From: Pseudomonadota bacterium
Lineage (GTDB): Bacteria > Bdellovibrionota > UBA2428
Length of the DNA: 50,262 nt
Direction: 5' to 3'
Assembly (NCBI GenBank): GCA_018001635.1
Contig: JAGNHS010000017.1
Coordinates: forward strand, 1 to 50,262
The stretch's first letter is position 1. Each line of letters starts with the position of its first letter. Of this stretch, positions 36,810 through 44,816 are shown in pieces. The notes beneath the pieces were generated by a model, which was not told the DNA's origin, searched no databases, and saw only the letters and a list, made by a program, of their open reading frames with translations. The translations under genes were made by a program, and so were the position numbers.

Positions 36810-37790
36810 ATGCCTTCCTATAGCCTCTTTATAAGCGTTCCTAGAGGAGAATTAGATTCGGTCACTAATAGAATAAGCCAATTTGAAGGATTTTTAGGTC
36901 TCCAAGAAACGGAAAGTTCTGATAGCGATTTATTTGCCGTACCTGAAGGAATGGAGTTTCAAGAATTTGGCACAAAAGCCGCCGAAAGCTTCGATGAACA
37001 TTTAAAGAAAAACACCAGAAGCACTCACTTTATAAAAATTTATTTCGAAATCGAAGATACAGAAAAAATCAAAATTGAAAATCAGCTTAAGAATTATGCA
37101 CCCTTTAAATGGGAACTCATCGAAAGCAAAGATTATGTTAATGAGTATAAAAAACACGTCAAAGGAAATTATATAGGGAAAAAGCTCTGGGTTGGCCCTC
37201 CTTGGGATCTCCCTTCTAATAAGGATCTTATAAAATACATCATTGAGCCTGGACTTGGCTTTGGAACTGGAGAACACCCCACCACACAAATGTGTTTAGC
37301 CACTCTCGAAGAACTTCAACATGAAATTAATCCTAAAAATATTCTTGATCTTGGATGTGGATCAGGAATTTTAAGCATGGCTTGCTTAGATTTTTTTCCA
37401 AAAGCTTCAATCTGGGCCAGCGACCTTGATCCACTCTGCGAAAATGAAGTGAATAAAAATTTTGCTTTAAATTCAAAAGATCAATCCAAATTAAAAACTT
37501 TCTTTGGCAAAGCGGCCTCTCTCAGTTCCCTCAGGCGAGAAGGGGCACCCCTCTTTGATTTACTTGTTTCAAATATCTACGTGAATGTTCTCATCGATTT
37601 ATTACCTGAAATTAATAACTCTTTAAGCTCGGGGGCCCATTGGTTATTAAGCGGAATTTTAGAAGATGGGAGCCAAAATCAACTCGTCGAGTTAACTCAA
37701 AAAGAAATGCGTCTCGTAAAACAACGGCGCTGCGCTCACCCTCAAAACAATTCTGAAATATGGCTCTCAATGCTTTGGCAGAAGTCTTGA
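36810..37790 (+). CDS. prmA: Ribosomal protein L11 methyltransferase
   Basis: Trimethylates lysines and the N-terminus of ribosomal protein L11. The N-terminal recognition domain starts MPSYSLFISVPRGE. The catalytic domain has the family signature EPGLGFGTGEHPTTQMCL and SAM motif ILDLGCGSGILSMACLDFFP, with SNIYVNVL as the late motif. I chose the ATG at 36810 (326 residues) because the sequence then begins like other PrmA proteins; a GTG at 36783 would add nine residues. About 30 residues longer than E. coli PrmA. Confidence 0.93.
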   Translation: MPSYSLFISVPRGELDSVTNRISQFEGFLGLQETESSDSDLFAVPEGMEFQEFGTKAAESFDEHLKKNTRSTHFIKIYFEIEDTEKIKIENQLKNYAPFKWELIESKDYVNEYKKHVKGNYIGKKLWVGPPWDLPSNKDLIKYIIEPGLGFGTGEHPTTQMCLATLEELQHEINPKNILDLGCGSGILSMACLDFFPKASIWASDLDPLCENEVNKNFALNSKDQSKLKTFFGKAASLSSLRREGAPLFDLLVSNIYVNVLIDLLPEINNSLSSGAHWLLSGILEDGSQNQLVELTQKEMRLVKQRRCAHPQNNSEIWLSMLWQKS

Positions 37791-37823
37791 TAGGAAGCAC
37801 TGGCGAGGTTAAGAAATACTGAA

Positions 37824-38369
37824 ATGATATTGAGCGGACCAGAAATTAAAAAACGTTTAGGTAAAGACATTGCCATTGATCCTTTTGTAGAAAGTCGCCT
37901 AAATCCAAATTCATATAATTTAACTCTTGCCCCTGAAATCATGGTCTACACAGAAATGCCCTTAGACATGAAAAAGGCCAACCCCGTAGAAAAATTCAAA
38001 ATTGGAAGCGAAGGATTGCTATTAGAACCAGGCAAACTTTATTTGGCTCGTACTGCTGAATACACCAAAACTTACAACTTAGTTCCAATGCTAGAAGGCC
38101 GTTCAAGCATTGGTCGCTTAGGTCTCTATATTCACGTAACCGCGGGCTTTGGTGATGTAGGATTTGAAGGCTATTGGACCCTAGAAATGCATTGTGTTCA
38201 CCCCATTCGAATTTATGCTGGAGTTGAAATCTGCCAAATTTTTTACCATCAAGTGGCCGGTGAAACGATAAGTTATGAATCTAAAAAGTATCAAAGAAAT
38301 GCAGGTGTTCAAGCTTCTCGTTTGTGGATGGATTTTCACGAAGAAGAAAAAAATTCTGGCAACGCCTAA
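37824..38369 (+). CDS. dcd: dCTP deaminase
   Basis: Converts dCTP to dUTP, or if bifunctional to dUMP, for thymidylate synthesis. 181 residues with the family start MILSGPEIKKRL, the nucleotide-binding EGRSSIGRLGLYIHVTAGFGD and catalytic glutamate context GYWTLEMHC. Length fits the trimeric dUTPase-like family. It follows prmA by 33 bases. Confidence 0.95.
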   Translation: MILSGPEIKKRLGKDIAIDPFVESRLNPNSYNLTLAPEIMVYTEMPLDMKKANPVEKFKIGSEGLLLEPGKLYLARTAEYTKTYNLVPMLEGRSSIGRLGLYIHVTAGFGDVGFEGYWTLEMHCVHPIRIYAGVEICQIFYHQVAGETISYESKKYQRNAGVQASRLWMDFHEEEKNSGNA

Positions 38370-38454
38370 GTTTTTTCTTAATTAGACTTACATCTTAAAC
38401 ATTTAAGGCTTTGTGTGTTGACCAATCTTTGCATTCATCCCTATTCACTTATCT

Positions 38455-39207
38455 ATGAAAAAAATCACCTACCAAATAAGCCACCTCCTTTTTATTATTG
38501 CACTCGTTGTGAATGGATTAAACTCTACGCGCAGCTTTGCTGAAGAAGCACAAAAAGAAACTTCACCGTATCTTACAGAAAATCTTGTTGAGACGTGGTT
38601 AAACGCCGTCAAAAAAGAAAATAAAGGTGTTGATGCCGAAGAAGAAGTTATGGAAGCGGCAACAGACGTTTCTAAATTTGCAATTTCCATGTCAAGAATG
38701 GCCTTACAATTGCTATTAACTAATAAAAAAGAAGAATACCTAAAATTACTTGGACCAGAACTTGCCGAGAAATCCGCTGACGATGCTGTGCTTGAGGCCA
38801 CCAAAGAAAGTGTTAAAAAAGATATGGGCGACCAAGACAAAGGAGCCGTTGCAGTTATCAAAGTTCTTAAAGCTAATGAAGAAACTCTAGAAGCCGCAGC
38901 ACTCGAAATTGTCTACAGCCACCTCATGCTAAAACAAGGTGAAGACAATAAAGCGTCCATTTACACTTATGTCACAACCCTTAGAATTCCTCTTAAAGCC
39001 GTGCCTTCTATAGAAAACTCTAAAGAAATTTCTAAAATTCTTGAGCTTGATTCTATAGCTCCCCAAGACACAAAAATCATATCTTGGAAAAAAGTGAATG
39101 GAATTCCCAAAGAATTAATCAAGCCTACTCAGGAAAAAAAGAATGACAACGAAAAAAAACCTGCCGAAGGAAAGACGCGCAAAACTAAGCCCGAGCTGAC
39201 TGCTTAA
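38455..39207 (+). CDS. Secreted charged protein, unknown function
   Basis: 250 residues with a signal peptide (hydrophobic LLFIIALVVNGL, probable cleavage after SFA). The mature protein is rich in lysine, glutamate and alanine and mostly helical, then ends in a disordered lysine-rich tail (KKNDNEKKPAEGKTRKTKPE). There is no cysteine in the mature part and no recognised domain. A possible -35 TTGACC lies about 40 bases upstream of the ATG. Periplasmic location is inferred from the signal peptide. Confidence 0.72.
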   Translation: MKKITYQISHLLFIIALVVNGLNSTRSFAEEAQKETSPYLTENLVETWLNAVKKENKGVDAEEEVMEAATDVSKFAISMSRMALQLLLTNKKEEYLKLLGPELAEKSADDAVLEATKESVKKDMGDQDKGAVAVIKVLKANEETLEAAALEIVYSHLMLKQGEDNKASIYTYVTTLRIPLKAVPSIENSKEISKILELDSIAPQDTKIISWKKVNGIPKELIKPTQEKKNDNEKKPAEGKTRKTKPELTA

Positions 39208-39273
39208 TAAGACGCAGTCTAATAGCCTCGCATTCTTTACAAGAACTCAGTGCGCAGATAGAATTTTCCTCAG

Positions 39274-40137
39274 ATGAAAAATCTTTGGATTCTACTAGCA
39301 CTGAGTTTTTCTTTTATGTCGTCCGCTAAAACAACTTTGAGAGTAGACGCACCTCAACTCAACGACGTCGAAGCTTCTAAGGGAATACTACTCAAGGCTC
39401 TCATTGAAGATGCTGTGAGATCTCATTCTAGCTACATTTTGTCTCAAGACTCAAAATCTGAGGCTAGTCTTACAAGCTCACTCCATAAACTAGATAACAA
39501 TTATTTATTTATAATGGCCTTAAACACAAAAGATAATAGCAGAAGTGAGAGAGTGAAATTATCGAGTCTTGATGAACTCGACACAGCCGTCTCAAGACTT
39601 TCTGATTCGGTACTCGAAGGTAAAACATTAGCCGAAACAGCTACCCAAGGCGAAATACTCAATAGAGATTCTCGATCTCGTGAAAGAGTAAAGTCGATTC
39701 GTGGTTTTGAATTAGGATTAGGAACAGGATTTCCTCTCACCCAACCCCTTGGCGATAAAGAAGCCATGTGGGCTTTAGGTTTTGGATTTGCATGGGATGT
39801 TGATGAAGCTTTCCTAGAAACACGTTGGGATGCCCTCTCTCACTTTGGAGACAACAATCCAGGTTCCTATAACACCTTCACACTTGGAGGAAATTATTTT
39901 TGGCACGATACAAGTCGCTATGGAGTTTTTAGTGGTGCAAACTTTGGATTTGCTAATAGTAGCAATTCAAAAATTCAATCTAAAAGCGGATTCCATATTG
40001 GTCTCGATACAGGCGTGCTTCTTTTTCGCCATGCAGATGTTAATCTCGAATTTCGGGCCCGATACATGATAATGGTCAGCCAGATTAAGGGTGCCTACCC
40101 TCAATTATTCAGTATGATATTAGGCCTACATTTATAA
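39274..40137 (+). CDS. Putative outer-membrane beta-barrel protein
   Basis: 287 residues with a signal peptide (to SSA near residue 18). Residues about 22-120 look like the alpha/beta domain seen in periplasmic accessory proteins, ending in SRLSDSVLEGK. Residues about 140-287 alternate hydrophobic and polar residues in glycine/aromatic-rich strands (FELGLGTGF, ALGFGFAWDV, FTLGGNYFWH) with a final LGLHL, which suggests an eight-strand barrel. Family not recognised. It ends two bases from the end of the convergent 565-residue gene. Confidence 0.68.
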   Translation: MKNLWILLALSFSFMSSAKTTLRVDAPQLNDVEASKGILLKALIEDAVRSHSSYILSQDSKSEASLTSSLHKLDNNYLFIMALNTKDNSRSERVKLSSLDELDTAVSRLSDSVLEGKTLAETATQGEILNRDSRSRERVKSIRGFELGLGTGFPLTQPLGDKEAMWALGFGFAWDVDEAFLETRWDALSHFGDNNPGSYNTFTLGGNYFWHDTSRYGVFSGANFGFANSSNSKIQSKSGFHIGLDTGVLLFRHADVNLEFRARYMIMVSQIKGAYPQLFSMILGLHL

Positions 40138-40138
40138 A

Positions 40139-41836
40139 TTATTTATTGGCTGCTCGTAGAGCATCAATTTCATATTGCTGATCAATAAAGGGCTTCATTG
40201 TGTCTTTATACATTTGTTTTTTTTCTGTTAAAGCCGCATCACCAGTATTGATAGCTTCAGACACACTTTCAGGGTCTCCAATTTTTTCAATTTTTTGGAT
40301 GTAAAAATGAATTTTAAGACCTCTCTTTAATAAAAAAGCTTCTACTAACTCAGCCTGCCTTGCATCCATAGAAGGAAGCGCAAAGATAGCATCATCTCCA
40401 CTAGCATAATAATTCAATCGAGTTTCTAGAATAATGTCTAAAGCAGCCGTGAGTTGCTCAAACTCACGAAGTAACTCAGCGGAAGTTTCATCGTATATTG
40501 AAGTGAGATTTTTAAAACCCGCACCTTTCTCTATCCAGTCATTTCGAGCATGGGCTGCTTTAAGACCAAAGTTTTTAAGATCTACGAAAAGCAAATTCCC
40601 CGCTCTCATTGATTTAAAATAAAATAAAGCTCTCTGCACCGTCCAAGCTTTAGGTAAGAGCATTGAAATTCTATCAATATCAGAAAATGTCAAAGTTCTG
40701 TTTTCTCCAACTTCATTTAAAAGTTGATGTATTTCTGCGACTTCACTTTTTGTTGGCACATTATCAAGTGGTAAAAAATCACCCACACTACCCGCACGTC
40801 GATAATCCCGTAACCAAACCTCAATTTCAGGTTTTCTACTTAAAGGTATTCTCACATTGCCCATCCAATGAGCCAACTCTACTTGACCCTCTACACTATC
40901 CACATCAAATCTCGTAGCCTTGGTGATTTCCTCTTTTGAAATTCCACCTAAATTTCCATGGCCAAAAAGTTTTCGATAGGCCCACTCTAGGCGGCTACGC
41001 CATTTTCTAACTGTTTCGTAATTTGAATTTTCGTAACCCAAAGTTTTTAACTTAAGATCAACGTGTGCATATTCCAATGTTGGACCACTTCCATAATGTA
41101 GAACTTCCGCAGCCCAATCTTCCCAACTCATTCCATCAACCGGCTCAGGTTTTATGTCGCGAACCCTATCCGCAAACTTTTTCCTCAATGGCTTTAAAAT
41201 TTCAGTTTCAAATTTATCAGTACTTAATTTTGAAAGCAGAACTCGGTCTTTATAGTTCTGATGAACAAGTAATCCCAGAGCGTCTGTAGTATCTAATATT
41301 TTTGCTAATTCCTCATTGAGCATGGTTAAAGCAAACTCTGTTGTTTTGACGTCCCAAGACTTATTGAGTTCTTTTAAATGCCCTATTTGAATCCAATAAG
41401 CTTGGCGATCTTTGAATTTTTCAGGGTGATAATTATACTCGGCCCAATTGAGTCGCATCTTCAACGTGTTTTTAAGATCTTCTTTCAAAACACGACCCAA
41501 CCATTCAAAATCATCTTCACCTTTGTAGCCATAGAATAAGTCGCTAAAGAGACGTCTGATATTTGAAGGCTTAATGGCTCGCGCAATTTTCACCAATGAA
41601 TTCGCACAAGGCGTTTGCCTAGACTTAGGCAACTCCTCTGGTGTGTCCATGAGTAATGGAACTTGAGAATTAATTGAAGCAAGAGGCGCCATTGGGCGAA
41701 GAGCCGCTTTACGAGAGGGCCGCATTTTGGAGGGTTTAGCTGCTAAAGAATTTTCACTTGTTACGAAAATAATGAAAAAGCCAAATAGCAAAAAACTAGA
41801 AAGCTTTAAAAAATTTCGAATCGGAGCAGGCAGCAT
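40139..41836 (-). CDS. Secreted protein with a possible degenerate GGDEF-like domain
   Basis: 565 residues with a long N-terminal hydrophobic segment (about 9-27) and probable cleavage after SLAA. A basic, proline-containing stretch and a large helical region of unknown kind follow. Residues 415-505 hold LLFVDLKNFG and, 60 residues on, YYASGDDAIFALP, which resemble the DxDxFK and GGDEF strands of diguanylate cyclases, with SGDDA in place of GGDEF. The gap between the two is longer than usual and the location would be periplasmic, so activity is unlikely and the homology itself is uncertain. Confidence 0.65.
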   Translation of the reverse strand: MLPAPIRNFLKLSSFLLFGFFIIFVTSENSLAAKPSKMRPSRKAALRPMAPLASINSQVPLLMDTPEELPKSRQTPCANSLVKIARAIKPSNIRRLFSDLFYGYKGEDDFEWLGRVLKEDLKNTLKMRLNWAEYNYHPEKFKDRQAYWIQIGHLKELNKSWDVKTTEFALTMLNEELAKILDTTDALGLLVHQNYKDRVLLSKLSTDKFETEILKPLRKKFADRVRDIKPEPVDGMSWEDWAAEVLHYGSGPTLEYAHVDLKLKTLGYENSNYETVRKWRSRLEWAYRKLFGHGNLGGISKEEITKATRFDVDSVEGQVELAHWMGNVRIPLSRKPEIEVWLRDYRRAGSVGDFLPLDNVPTKSEVAEIHQLLNEVGENRTLTFSDIDRISMLLPKAWTVQRALFYFKSMRAGNLLFVDLKNFGLKAAHARNDWIEKGAGFKNLTSIYDETSAELLREFEQLTAALDIILETRLNYYASGDDAIFALPSMDARQAELVEAFLLKRGLKIHFYIQKIEKIGDPESVSEAINTGDAALTEKKQMYKDTMKPFIDQQYEIDALRAANK

Positions 41837-41976
41837 TTCGCAACAACCTCAACATCTGCCACAGCTCCAAATTCCACACCTTTGAACATTTTATCTTAGT
41901 TGAGTTAATAATTGGACTAAAAGCCTATGATAATTAACACTTAAAGCGTATAGAATTTAGAGGTACTGTCTAAAAC

Positions 41977-42354
41977 TTAGTCAAAACTAACTTCTTCGGT
42001 AGCACCGCAGGTACTGCAACCTCCACCCGTTGCACATTCTTGGCACTTACCACTTCGTCCTTGTCCGCACTCTTCATTTTTACAGGGACGATTCAAATCA
42101 CCATTCCAAAAAAAGAGTTCCCAGTCCTTAGCAAATTCGCTAGCCGCAAAACTTCTAGCCTTTTCAAAACTATCAAATTCCCAACTTCCGACCTCAGAAT
42201 ATGGAAAACTATTGTGGATAAATACCTGATACACATAGCTCTGAGTAACGGGGTCAAAAACAAGGTTAATTCCCCCTTCTTTTCGATCACTTACAAAAAC
42301 ACTACGTTCAGCATTTTCTTCTTTCATTGCCATGATACGAATAAAGTTATTCAC
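41977..42354 (-). CDS. Small protein with cysteine-rich tail
   Basis: 125 residues without a signal peptide. The first 90 residues are an alpha/beta unit (GGINLVFDPVTQSYVYQVFI, then an EKARSFAASEFAKDW helix). The last 35 contain seven cysteines in CxxxxC and CxxC spacings (CKNEEC, CQEC, CSTC), suggesting a metal site. The GTG start is supported by GAGG nine bases upstream. Divergent from nth with 63 bases between. Not recognised. Confidence 0.7.
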   Translation of the reverse strand: MNNFIRIMAMKEENAERSVFVSDRKEGGINLVFDPVTQSYVYQVFIHNSFPYSEVGSWEFDSFEKARSFAASEFAKDWELFFWNGDLNRPCKNEECGQGRSGKCQECATGGGCSTCGATEEVSFD

Positions 42355-42417
42355 ATTTTATCCTCAAGCCTAAAAAGCCTAAAATTCTTTAACAAAATAG
42401 CTTATAAAGGCTCTTTT

Positions 42418-43038
42418 ATGACTAAATGCCAGAAAGCACAATACATAAGCCAAAGACTTGCTGAACTTTACCCTGACCCACACCCCCCACTCACACATAG
42501 CGACCATTATACGTTGCTAATAGCCGTTTTATTGTCTGCTCAATGCACTGATAAAAGAGTTAACCAAATCACTCCTCTTTTATTTGCAAAAGCTAAAAAC
42601 CCAGAGGAAATGATAAAGCTTGGTCAAAAAGAAATTCTTAAAATAGTGAGACCCTGCGGCCTACCCCAACAAAAATCCTCGGCCATTTATAATTTATCTA
42701 AAATATTAGTCGAAAAGTACCATTCAAAAGTACCCAACACCTTTGAAGATCTCGAAAGCCTTCCCGGAGTAGGACACAAAACCGCGTCCGTGGTGATGAG
42801 CCAAGCCTTCGGGATAGCCGCCTTTCCAGTGGACACCCATATTCATCGATTGGCAAAAAGATGGAAACTTAGTTCAGGCAAATCCGTAACCCAAACGGAA
42901 CGAGACCTAAAAAAGATTTTTCCCGAAAAACTTTGGAATAAACTACATCTTCAAATTATTTTTTACGGAAGGGAATTTTGTTCAGCTTATAATTGCGATG
43001 GAAAAACATGTGAAATTTGTAGCACCGTAAATTCATGA
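42418..43038 (+). CDS. nth: Endonuclease III, DNA glycosylase/AP lyase
   Basis: Removes oxidised pyrimidines and cuts at the abasic site. 206 residues with the helix-hairpin-helix LPGVGHKTA, catalytic Lys121 and Asp139 (VDTHIHRLAKR), and the LLSAQCTDKRVNQ helix. The iron-sulfur cysteines are C188, C193, C198 and C201, whereas the family pattern is C-x6-C-x2-C-x5-C; the chain ends five residues after C201, so the usual last cysteine is absent. Start at 42418 is supported by AAAGG nine bases before the ATG; the frame is open far upstream but that part is antisense to the neighbouring gene. Confidence 0.95.
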   Translation: MTKCQKAQYISQRLAELYPDPHPPLTHSDHYTLLIAVLLSAQCTDKRVNQITPLLFAKAKNPEEMIKLGQKEILKIVRPCGLPQQKSSAIYNLSKILVEKYHSKVPNTFEDLESLPGVGHKTASVVMSQAFGIAAFPVDTHIHRLAKRWKLSSGKSVTQTERDLKKIFPEKLWNKLHLQIIFYGREFCSAYNCDGKTCEICSTVNS

Positions 43039-43203
43039 GCCTGCGGATTGTGCCAGACTTCAATTAAGCAGTTACTAAATGAACAGCTTGCTCGTTTGCA
43101 TATTAAACCCAAAGATTCCATTCATTTATTACCATCAATTTTTGAGTTTCAAATTAACTAAAAAATAACAATAGAAGTCATTTGAAAATGCTAAAATTTG
43201 AAG

Positions 43204-44181
43204 ATGAAAGCGACACTATACCTTTTTCCTTTTCTAATTTTATCTGCTTGTTCTCAAAAATCGTCGAAAAATAATTCGGTGTCCGATTCAAAATTTAAAT
43301 CGGACGATATGATCACTTTAAACGGTACATCAGTTACGGTGCCCATAGCCGTTCCTGAAAATGTTGCCCAAAATCCAAATGTGCCCACTCCAGTAATTGA
43401 GAATCCTAATGGTCCTACTCAAGAACTTTCTTTAACGGGAAACTCTGCACTTTCAGATCAATTTTCTCCAAACCAACTTTATACAGACCTTCAACTTGTG
43501 AATGCCACCTCCAACAATGACAACACATATGATGTACCTTTTTATTGGCCCACACCTACGGCAGGGTATGCCGTAATTAATGAACTGTCTTACACAGGAG
43601 CAGCAGGTCCTGTGACTTATCAAATTCAGCGATACACGAATGCTGGCAAAAACGGTTTTTACCTGGAAGATTACATTATAAATGAATCCGGGACCCAGAA
43701 TTGGAGAGATTCTTGGGTTTACAAAGTTGATTCAACCCAAGGTGTTTTAGAAATCATTGACACCACTCCTACAAGTGTCGCAAATTTACAAAGCTATCCT
43801 CTGAAACATGGGAAAACGCTGTTTAAAAATACCCCTTTTGTTAATACCGCCTATGGGACACTAGAAAATCACGACGGATCTGTAATGGGTTATTTTTGGA
43901 ATAACTATTTTATTCAGCTTGTAGACGTAAAACGTCAAGTGACACTACCCGGCGGTACCTTTAAAGACGTCGTCGTTCAGTCCGAGCAACAAATCACTCA
44001 AATAACTACAAATGGTGTATCTGCTCCAATCGAAACGATCCGTTATCGATTCTACTTCGCAAAAGGTATCGGAATTATTGCCATACAATGGCTCGATGCG
44101 AATTGGGCGCCAACACAGAACCCATTACTCTATCTCACAAAGTCCTGCGTCGTTTCGGCGGATAAATATCGATGTCCATAG
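43204..44181 (+). CDS. Lipoprotein, unknown function
   Basis: 325 residues with a canonical lipobox LSAC at residues 13-16. A low-complexity linker rich in serine, asparagine and proline (about 20-80) leads to a beta-rich C-terminal domain with aromatic and glycine residues (GYAVINELSYTG, GYFWNNYFIQLVDVKRQ, RFYFAKGIGIIAIQW), the last resembling the end of DUF3108-like or similar surface beta-domains, though I cannot assign it. I use the ATG at 43204; an in-frame TTG lies six bases earlier. Convergent with the riboswitch-controlled gene. Confidence 0.78.
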   Translation: MKATLYLFPFLILSACSQKSSKNNSVSDSKFKSDDMITLNGTSVTVPIAVPENVAQNPNVPTPVIENPNGPTQELSLTGNSALSDQFSPNQLYTDLQLVNATSNNDNTYDVPFYWPTPTAGYAVINELSYTGAAGPVTYQIQRYTNAGKNGFYLEDYIINESGTQNWRDSWVYKVDSTQGVLEIIDTTPTSVANLQSYPLKHGKTLFKNTPFVNTAYGTLENHDGSVMGYFWNNYFIQLVDVKRQVTLPGGTFKDVVVQSEQQITQITTNGVSAPIETIRYRFYFAKGIGIIAIQWLDANWAPTQNPLLYLTKSCVVSADKYRCP

Positions 44182-44237
44182 AAAGACGAATCAAGGCACA
44201 GAAATACTAAAAATTGTGGATTACAAGTAAAAATCAT

Positions 44238-44573
44238 TCACATTTTTAAAAAGCAGCTATATCGAAAGTCCGAATCATTTTTGGAATAAATATAGCGAAA
44301 TTTTATGCATGCTAAATTTCTAGTTTGAAAAAATTCCCCAGCAAACGAACGCTCATATCCTCGTCCCCCTGTTTCATGTTCGCAAGATTGAGACACCACT
44401 GACTGACTCAACAATCTGCAAAGCTCCTTACAAGCTAATGGCTCATTATCTAATATTCGGGTTTTAAGAGTAGTCTTTTCCCATAATGAATTTTCACGAC
44501 ATTCAGGAACTTCAGCATAAGACTGCAAAGCAAGTAACAAAGATAAAGAAATAATGGATTTATATTGAAACAT
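44238..44573 (-). CDS. Small cysteine-rich secreted protein under a TPP riboswitch
   Basis: 111 residues: a signal peptide to about residue 20 (IISLSLLLALQSYA) and a mature part with six cysteines (PEC, ACKELC, QSCE, ACIK, YSCF), suggesting disulfides in the periplasm or outside. The ATG follows the riboswitch by a few bases, and the ribosome site GGAAGGA is part of the riboswitch 3' end. No downstream gene shares the transcript: the next gene is convergent. It shows no similarity that I can see to thiamine synthesis or transport proteins. Function unknown; a thiamine-binding or uptake aid is a guess from regulation. Confidence 0.75.
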   Translation of the reverse strand: MFQYKSIISLSLLLALQSYAEVPECRENSLWEKTTLKTRILDNEPLACKELCRLLSQSVVSQSCEHETGGRGYERSFAGEFFQTRNLACIKFRYIYSKNDSDFRYSCFLKM

Positions 44574-44579
44574 TTTAGT

Positions 44580-44669
44580 ATCCTTCCGCCAGCATTACCT
44601 GGATCAAGTTTATTGGGTCGCTCAATTAACATGAGCCTCTCAGCCATCTACTTAGACAGCTCCCCAGTT
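44580..44669 (-). promoter_or_regulatory. TPP riboswitch (THI element)
   Basis: On the minus strand the conserved core is readable in order: CTGGGGAGC (near 44669-44660), a short P3 stem, GGCTGAGAG (44645-44637), a P3a hairpin GCTCA/TGAGC (44636-44620), GACCC pairing with GGGG (44619-44615), CTTGATCCAG then GTAATG then CTGG (about 44608-44589) and GGCGGAAGGA. This matches the thi-box consensus seen in E. coli thiM. The terminal GGAAGGA is the ribosome binding site of the gene at 44573, so TPP binding should block translation. The outer P1 stem is weak by eye. Confidence 0.93.
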
Positions 44670-44720
44670 GATTTAAAAAGCTTCTATCAATTTTTTTCAT
44701 TTGAAACAAATCCATCAAAA

Positions 44721-44750
44721 ATGTATTTTTGACACATTAATCAAATACAT
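44721..44750. promoter_or_regulatory. Palindromic operator candidate between divergent genes
   Basis: ATGTATTT (44721-44728) and AAATACAT (44743-44750) are perfect 8-base inverted arms with a 14-base centre that contains a consensus -35 TTGACA (44729-44734). It lies between the riboswitch gene and the divergent methyltransferase. No good -10 box was found at the right spacing, so the link to a promoter is tentative. Confidence 0.35.
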
Positions 44751-44816
44751 CAATCCAGGATTTTATTATGAGATAATAGCTGTCTGTACTACAACAATAT
44801 TCGGAGGCTGCACACA

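Noticed and set aside
38469..38861. 130-residue serine-rich minus-strand frame
   Set aside because: Complement of a lysine/glutamate-rich secreted protein with a signal peptide; the composition is a typical shadow.
42040..42417. Long N-terminal extension of the nth frame
   Set aside because: It is antisense to the 125-residue gene, has no Nth-like sequence, and a good ribosome site precedes the ATG at 42418.
44450..44647. 65-residue minus-strand frame starting within the riboswitch
   Set aside because: It runs through the conserved riboswitch core and overlaps the better-supported secreted-protein gene in another frame.
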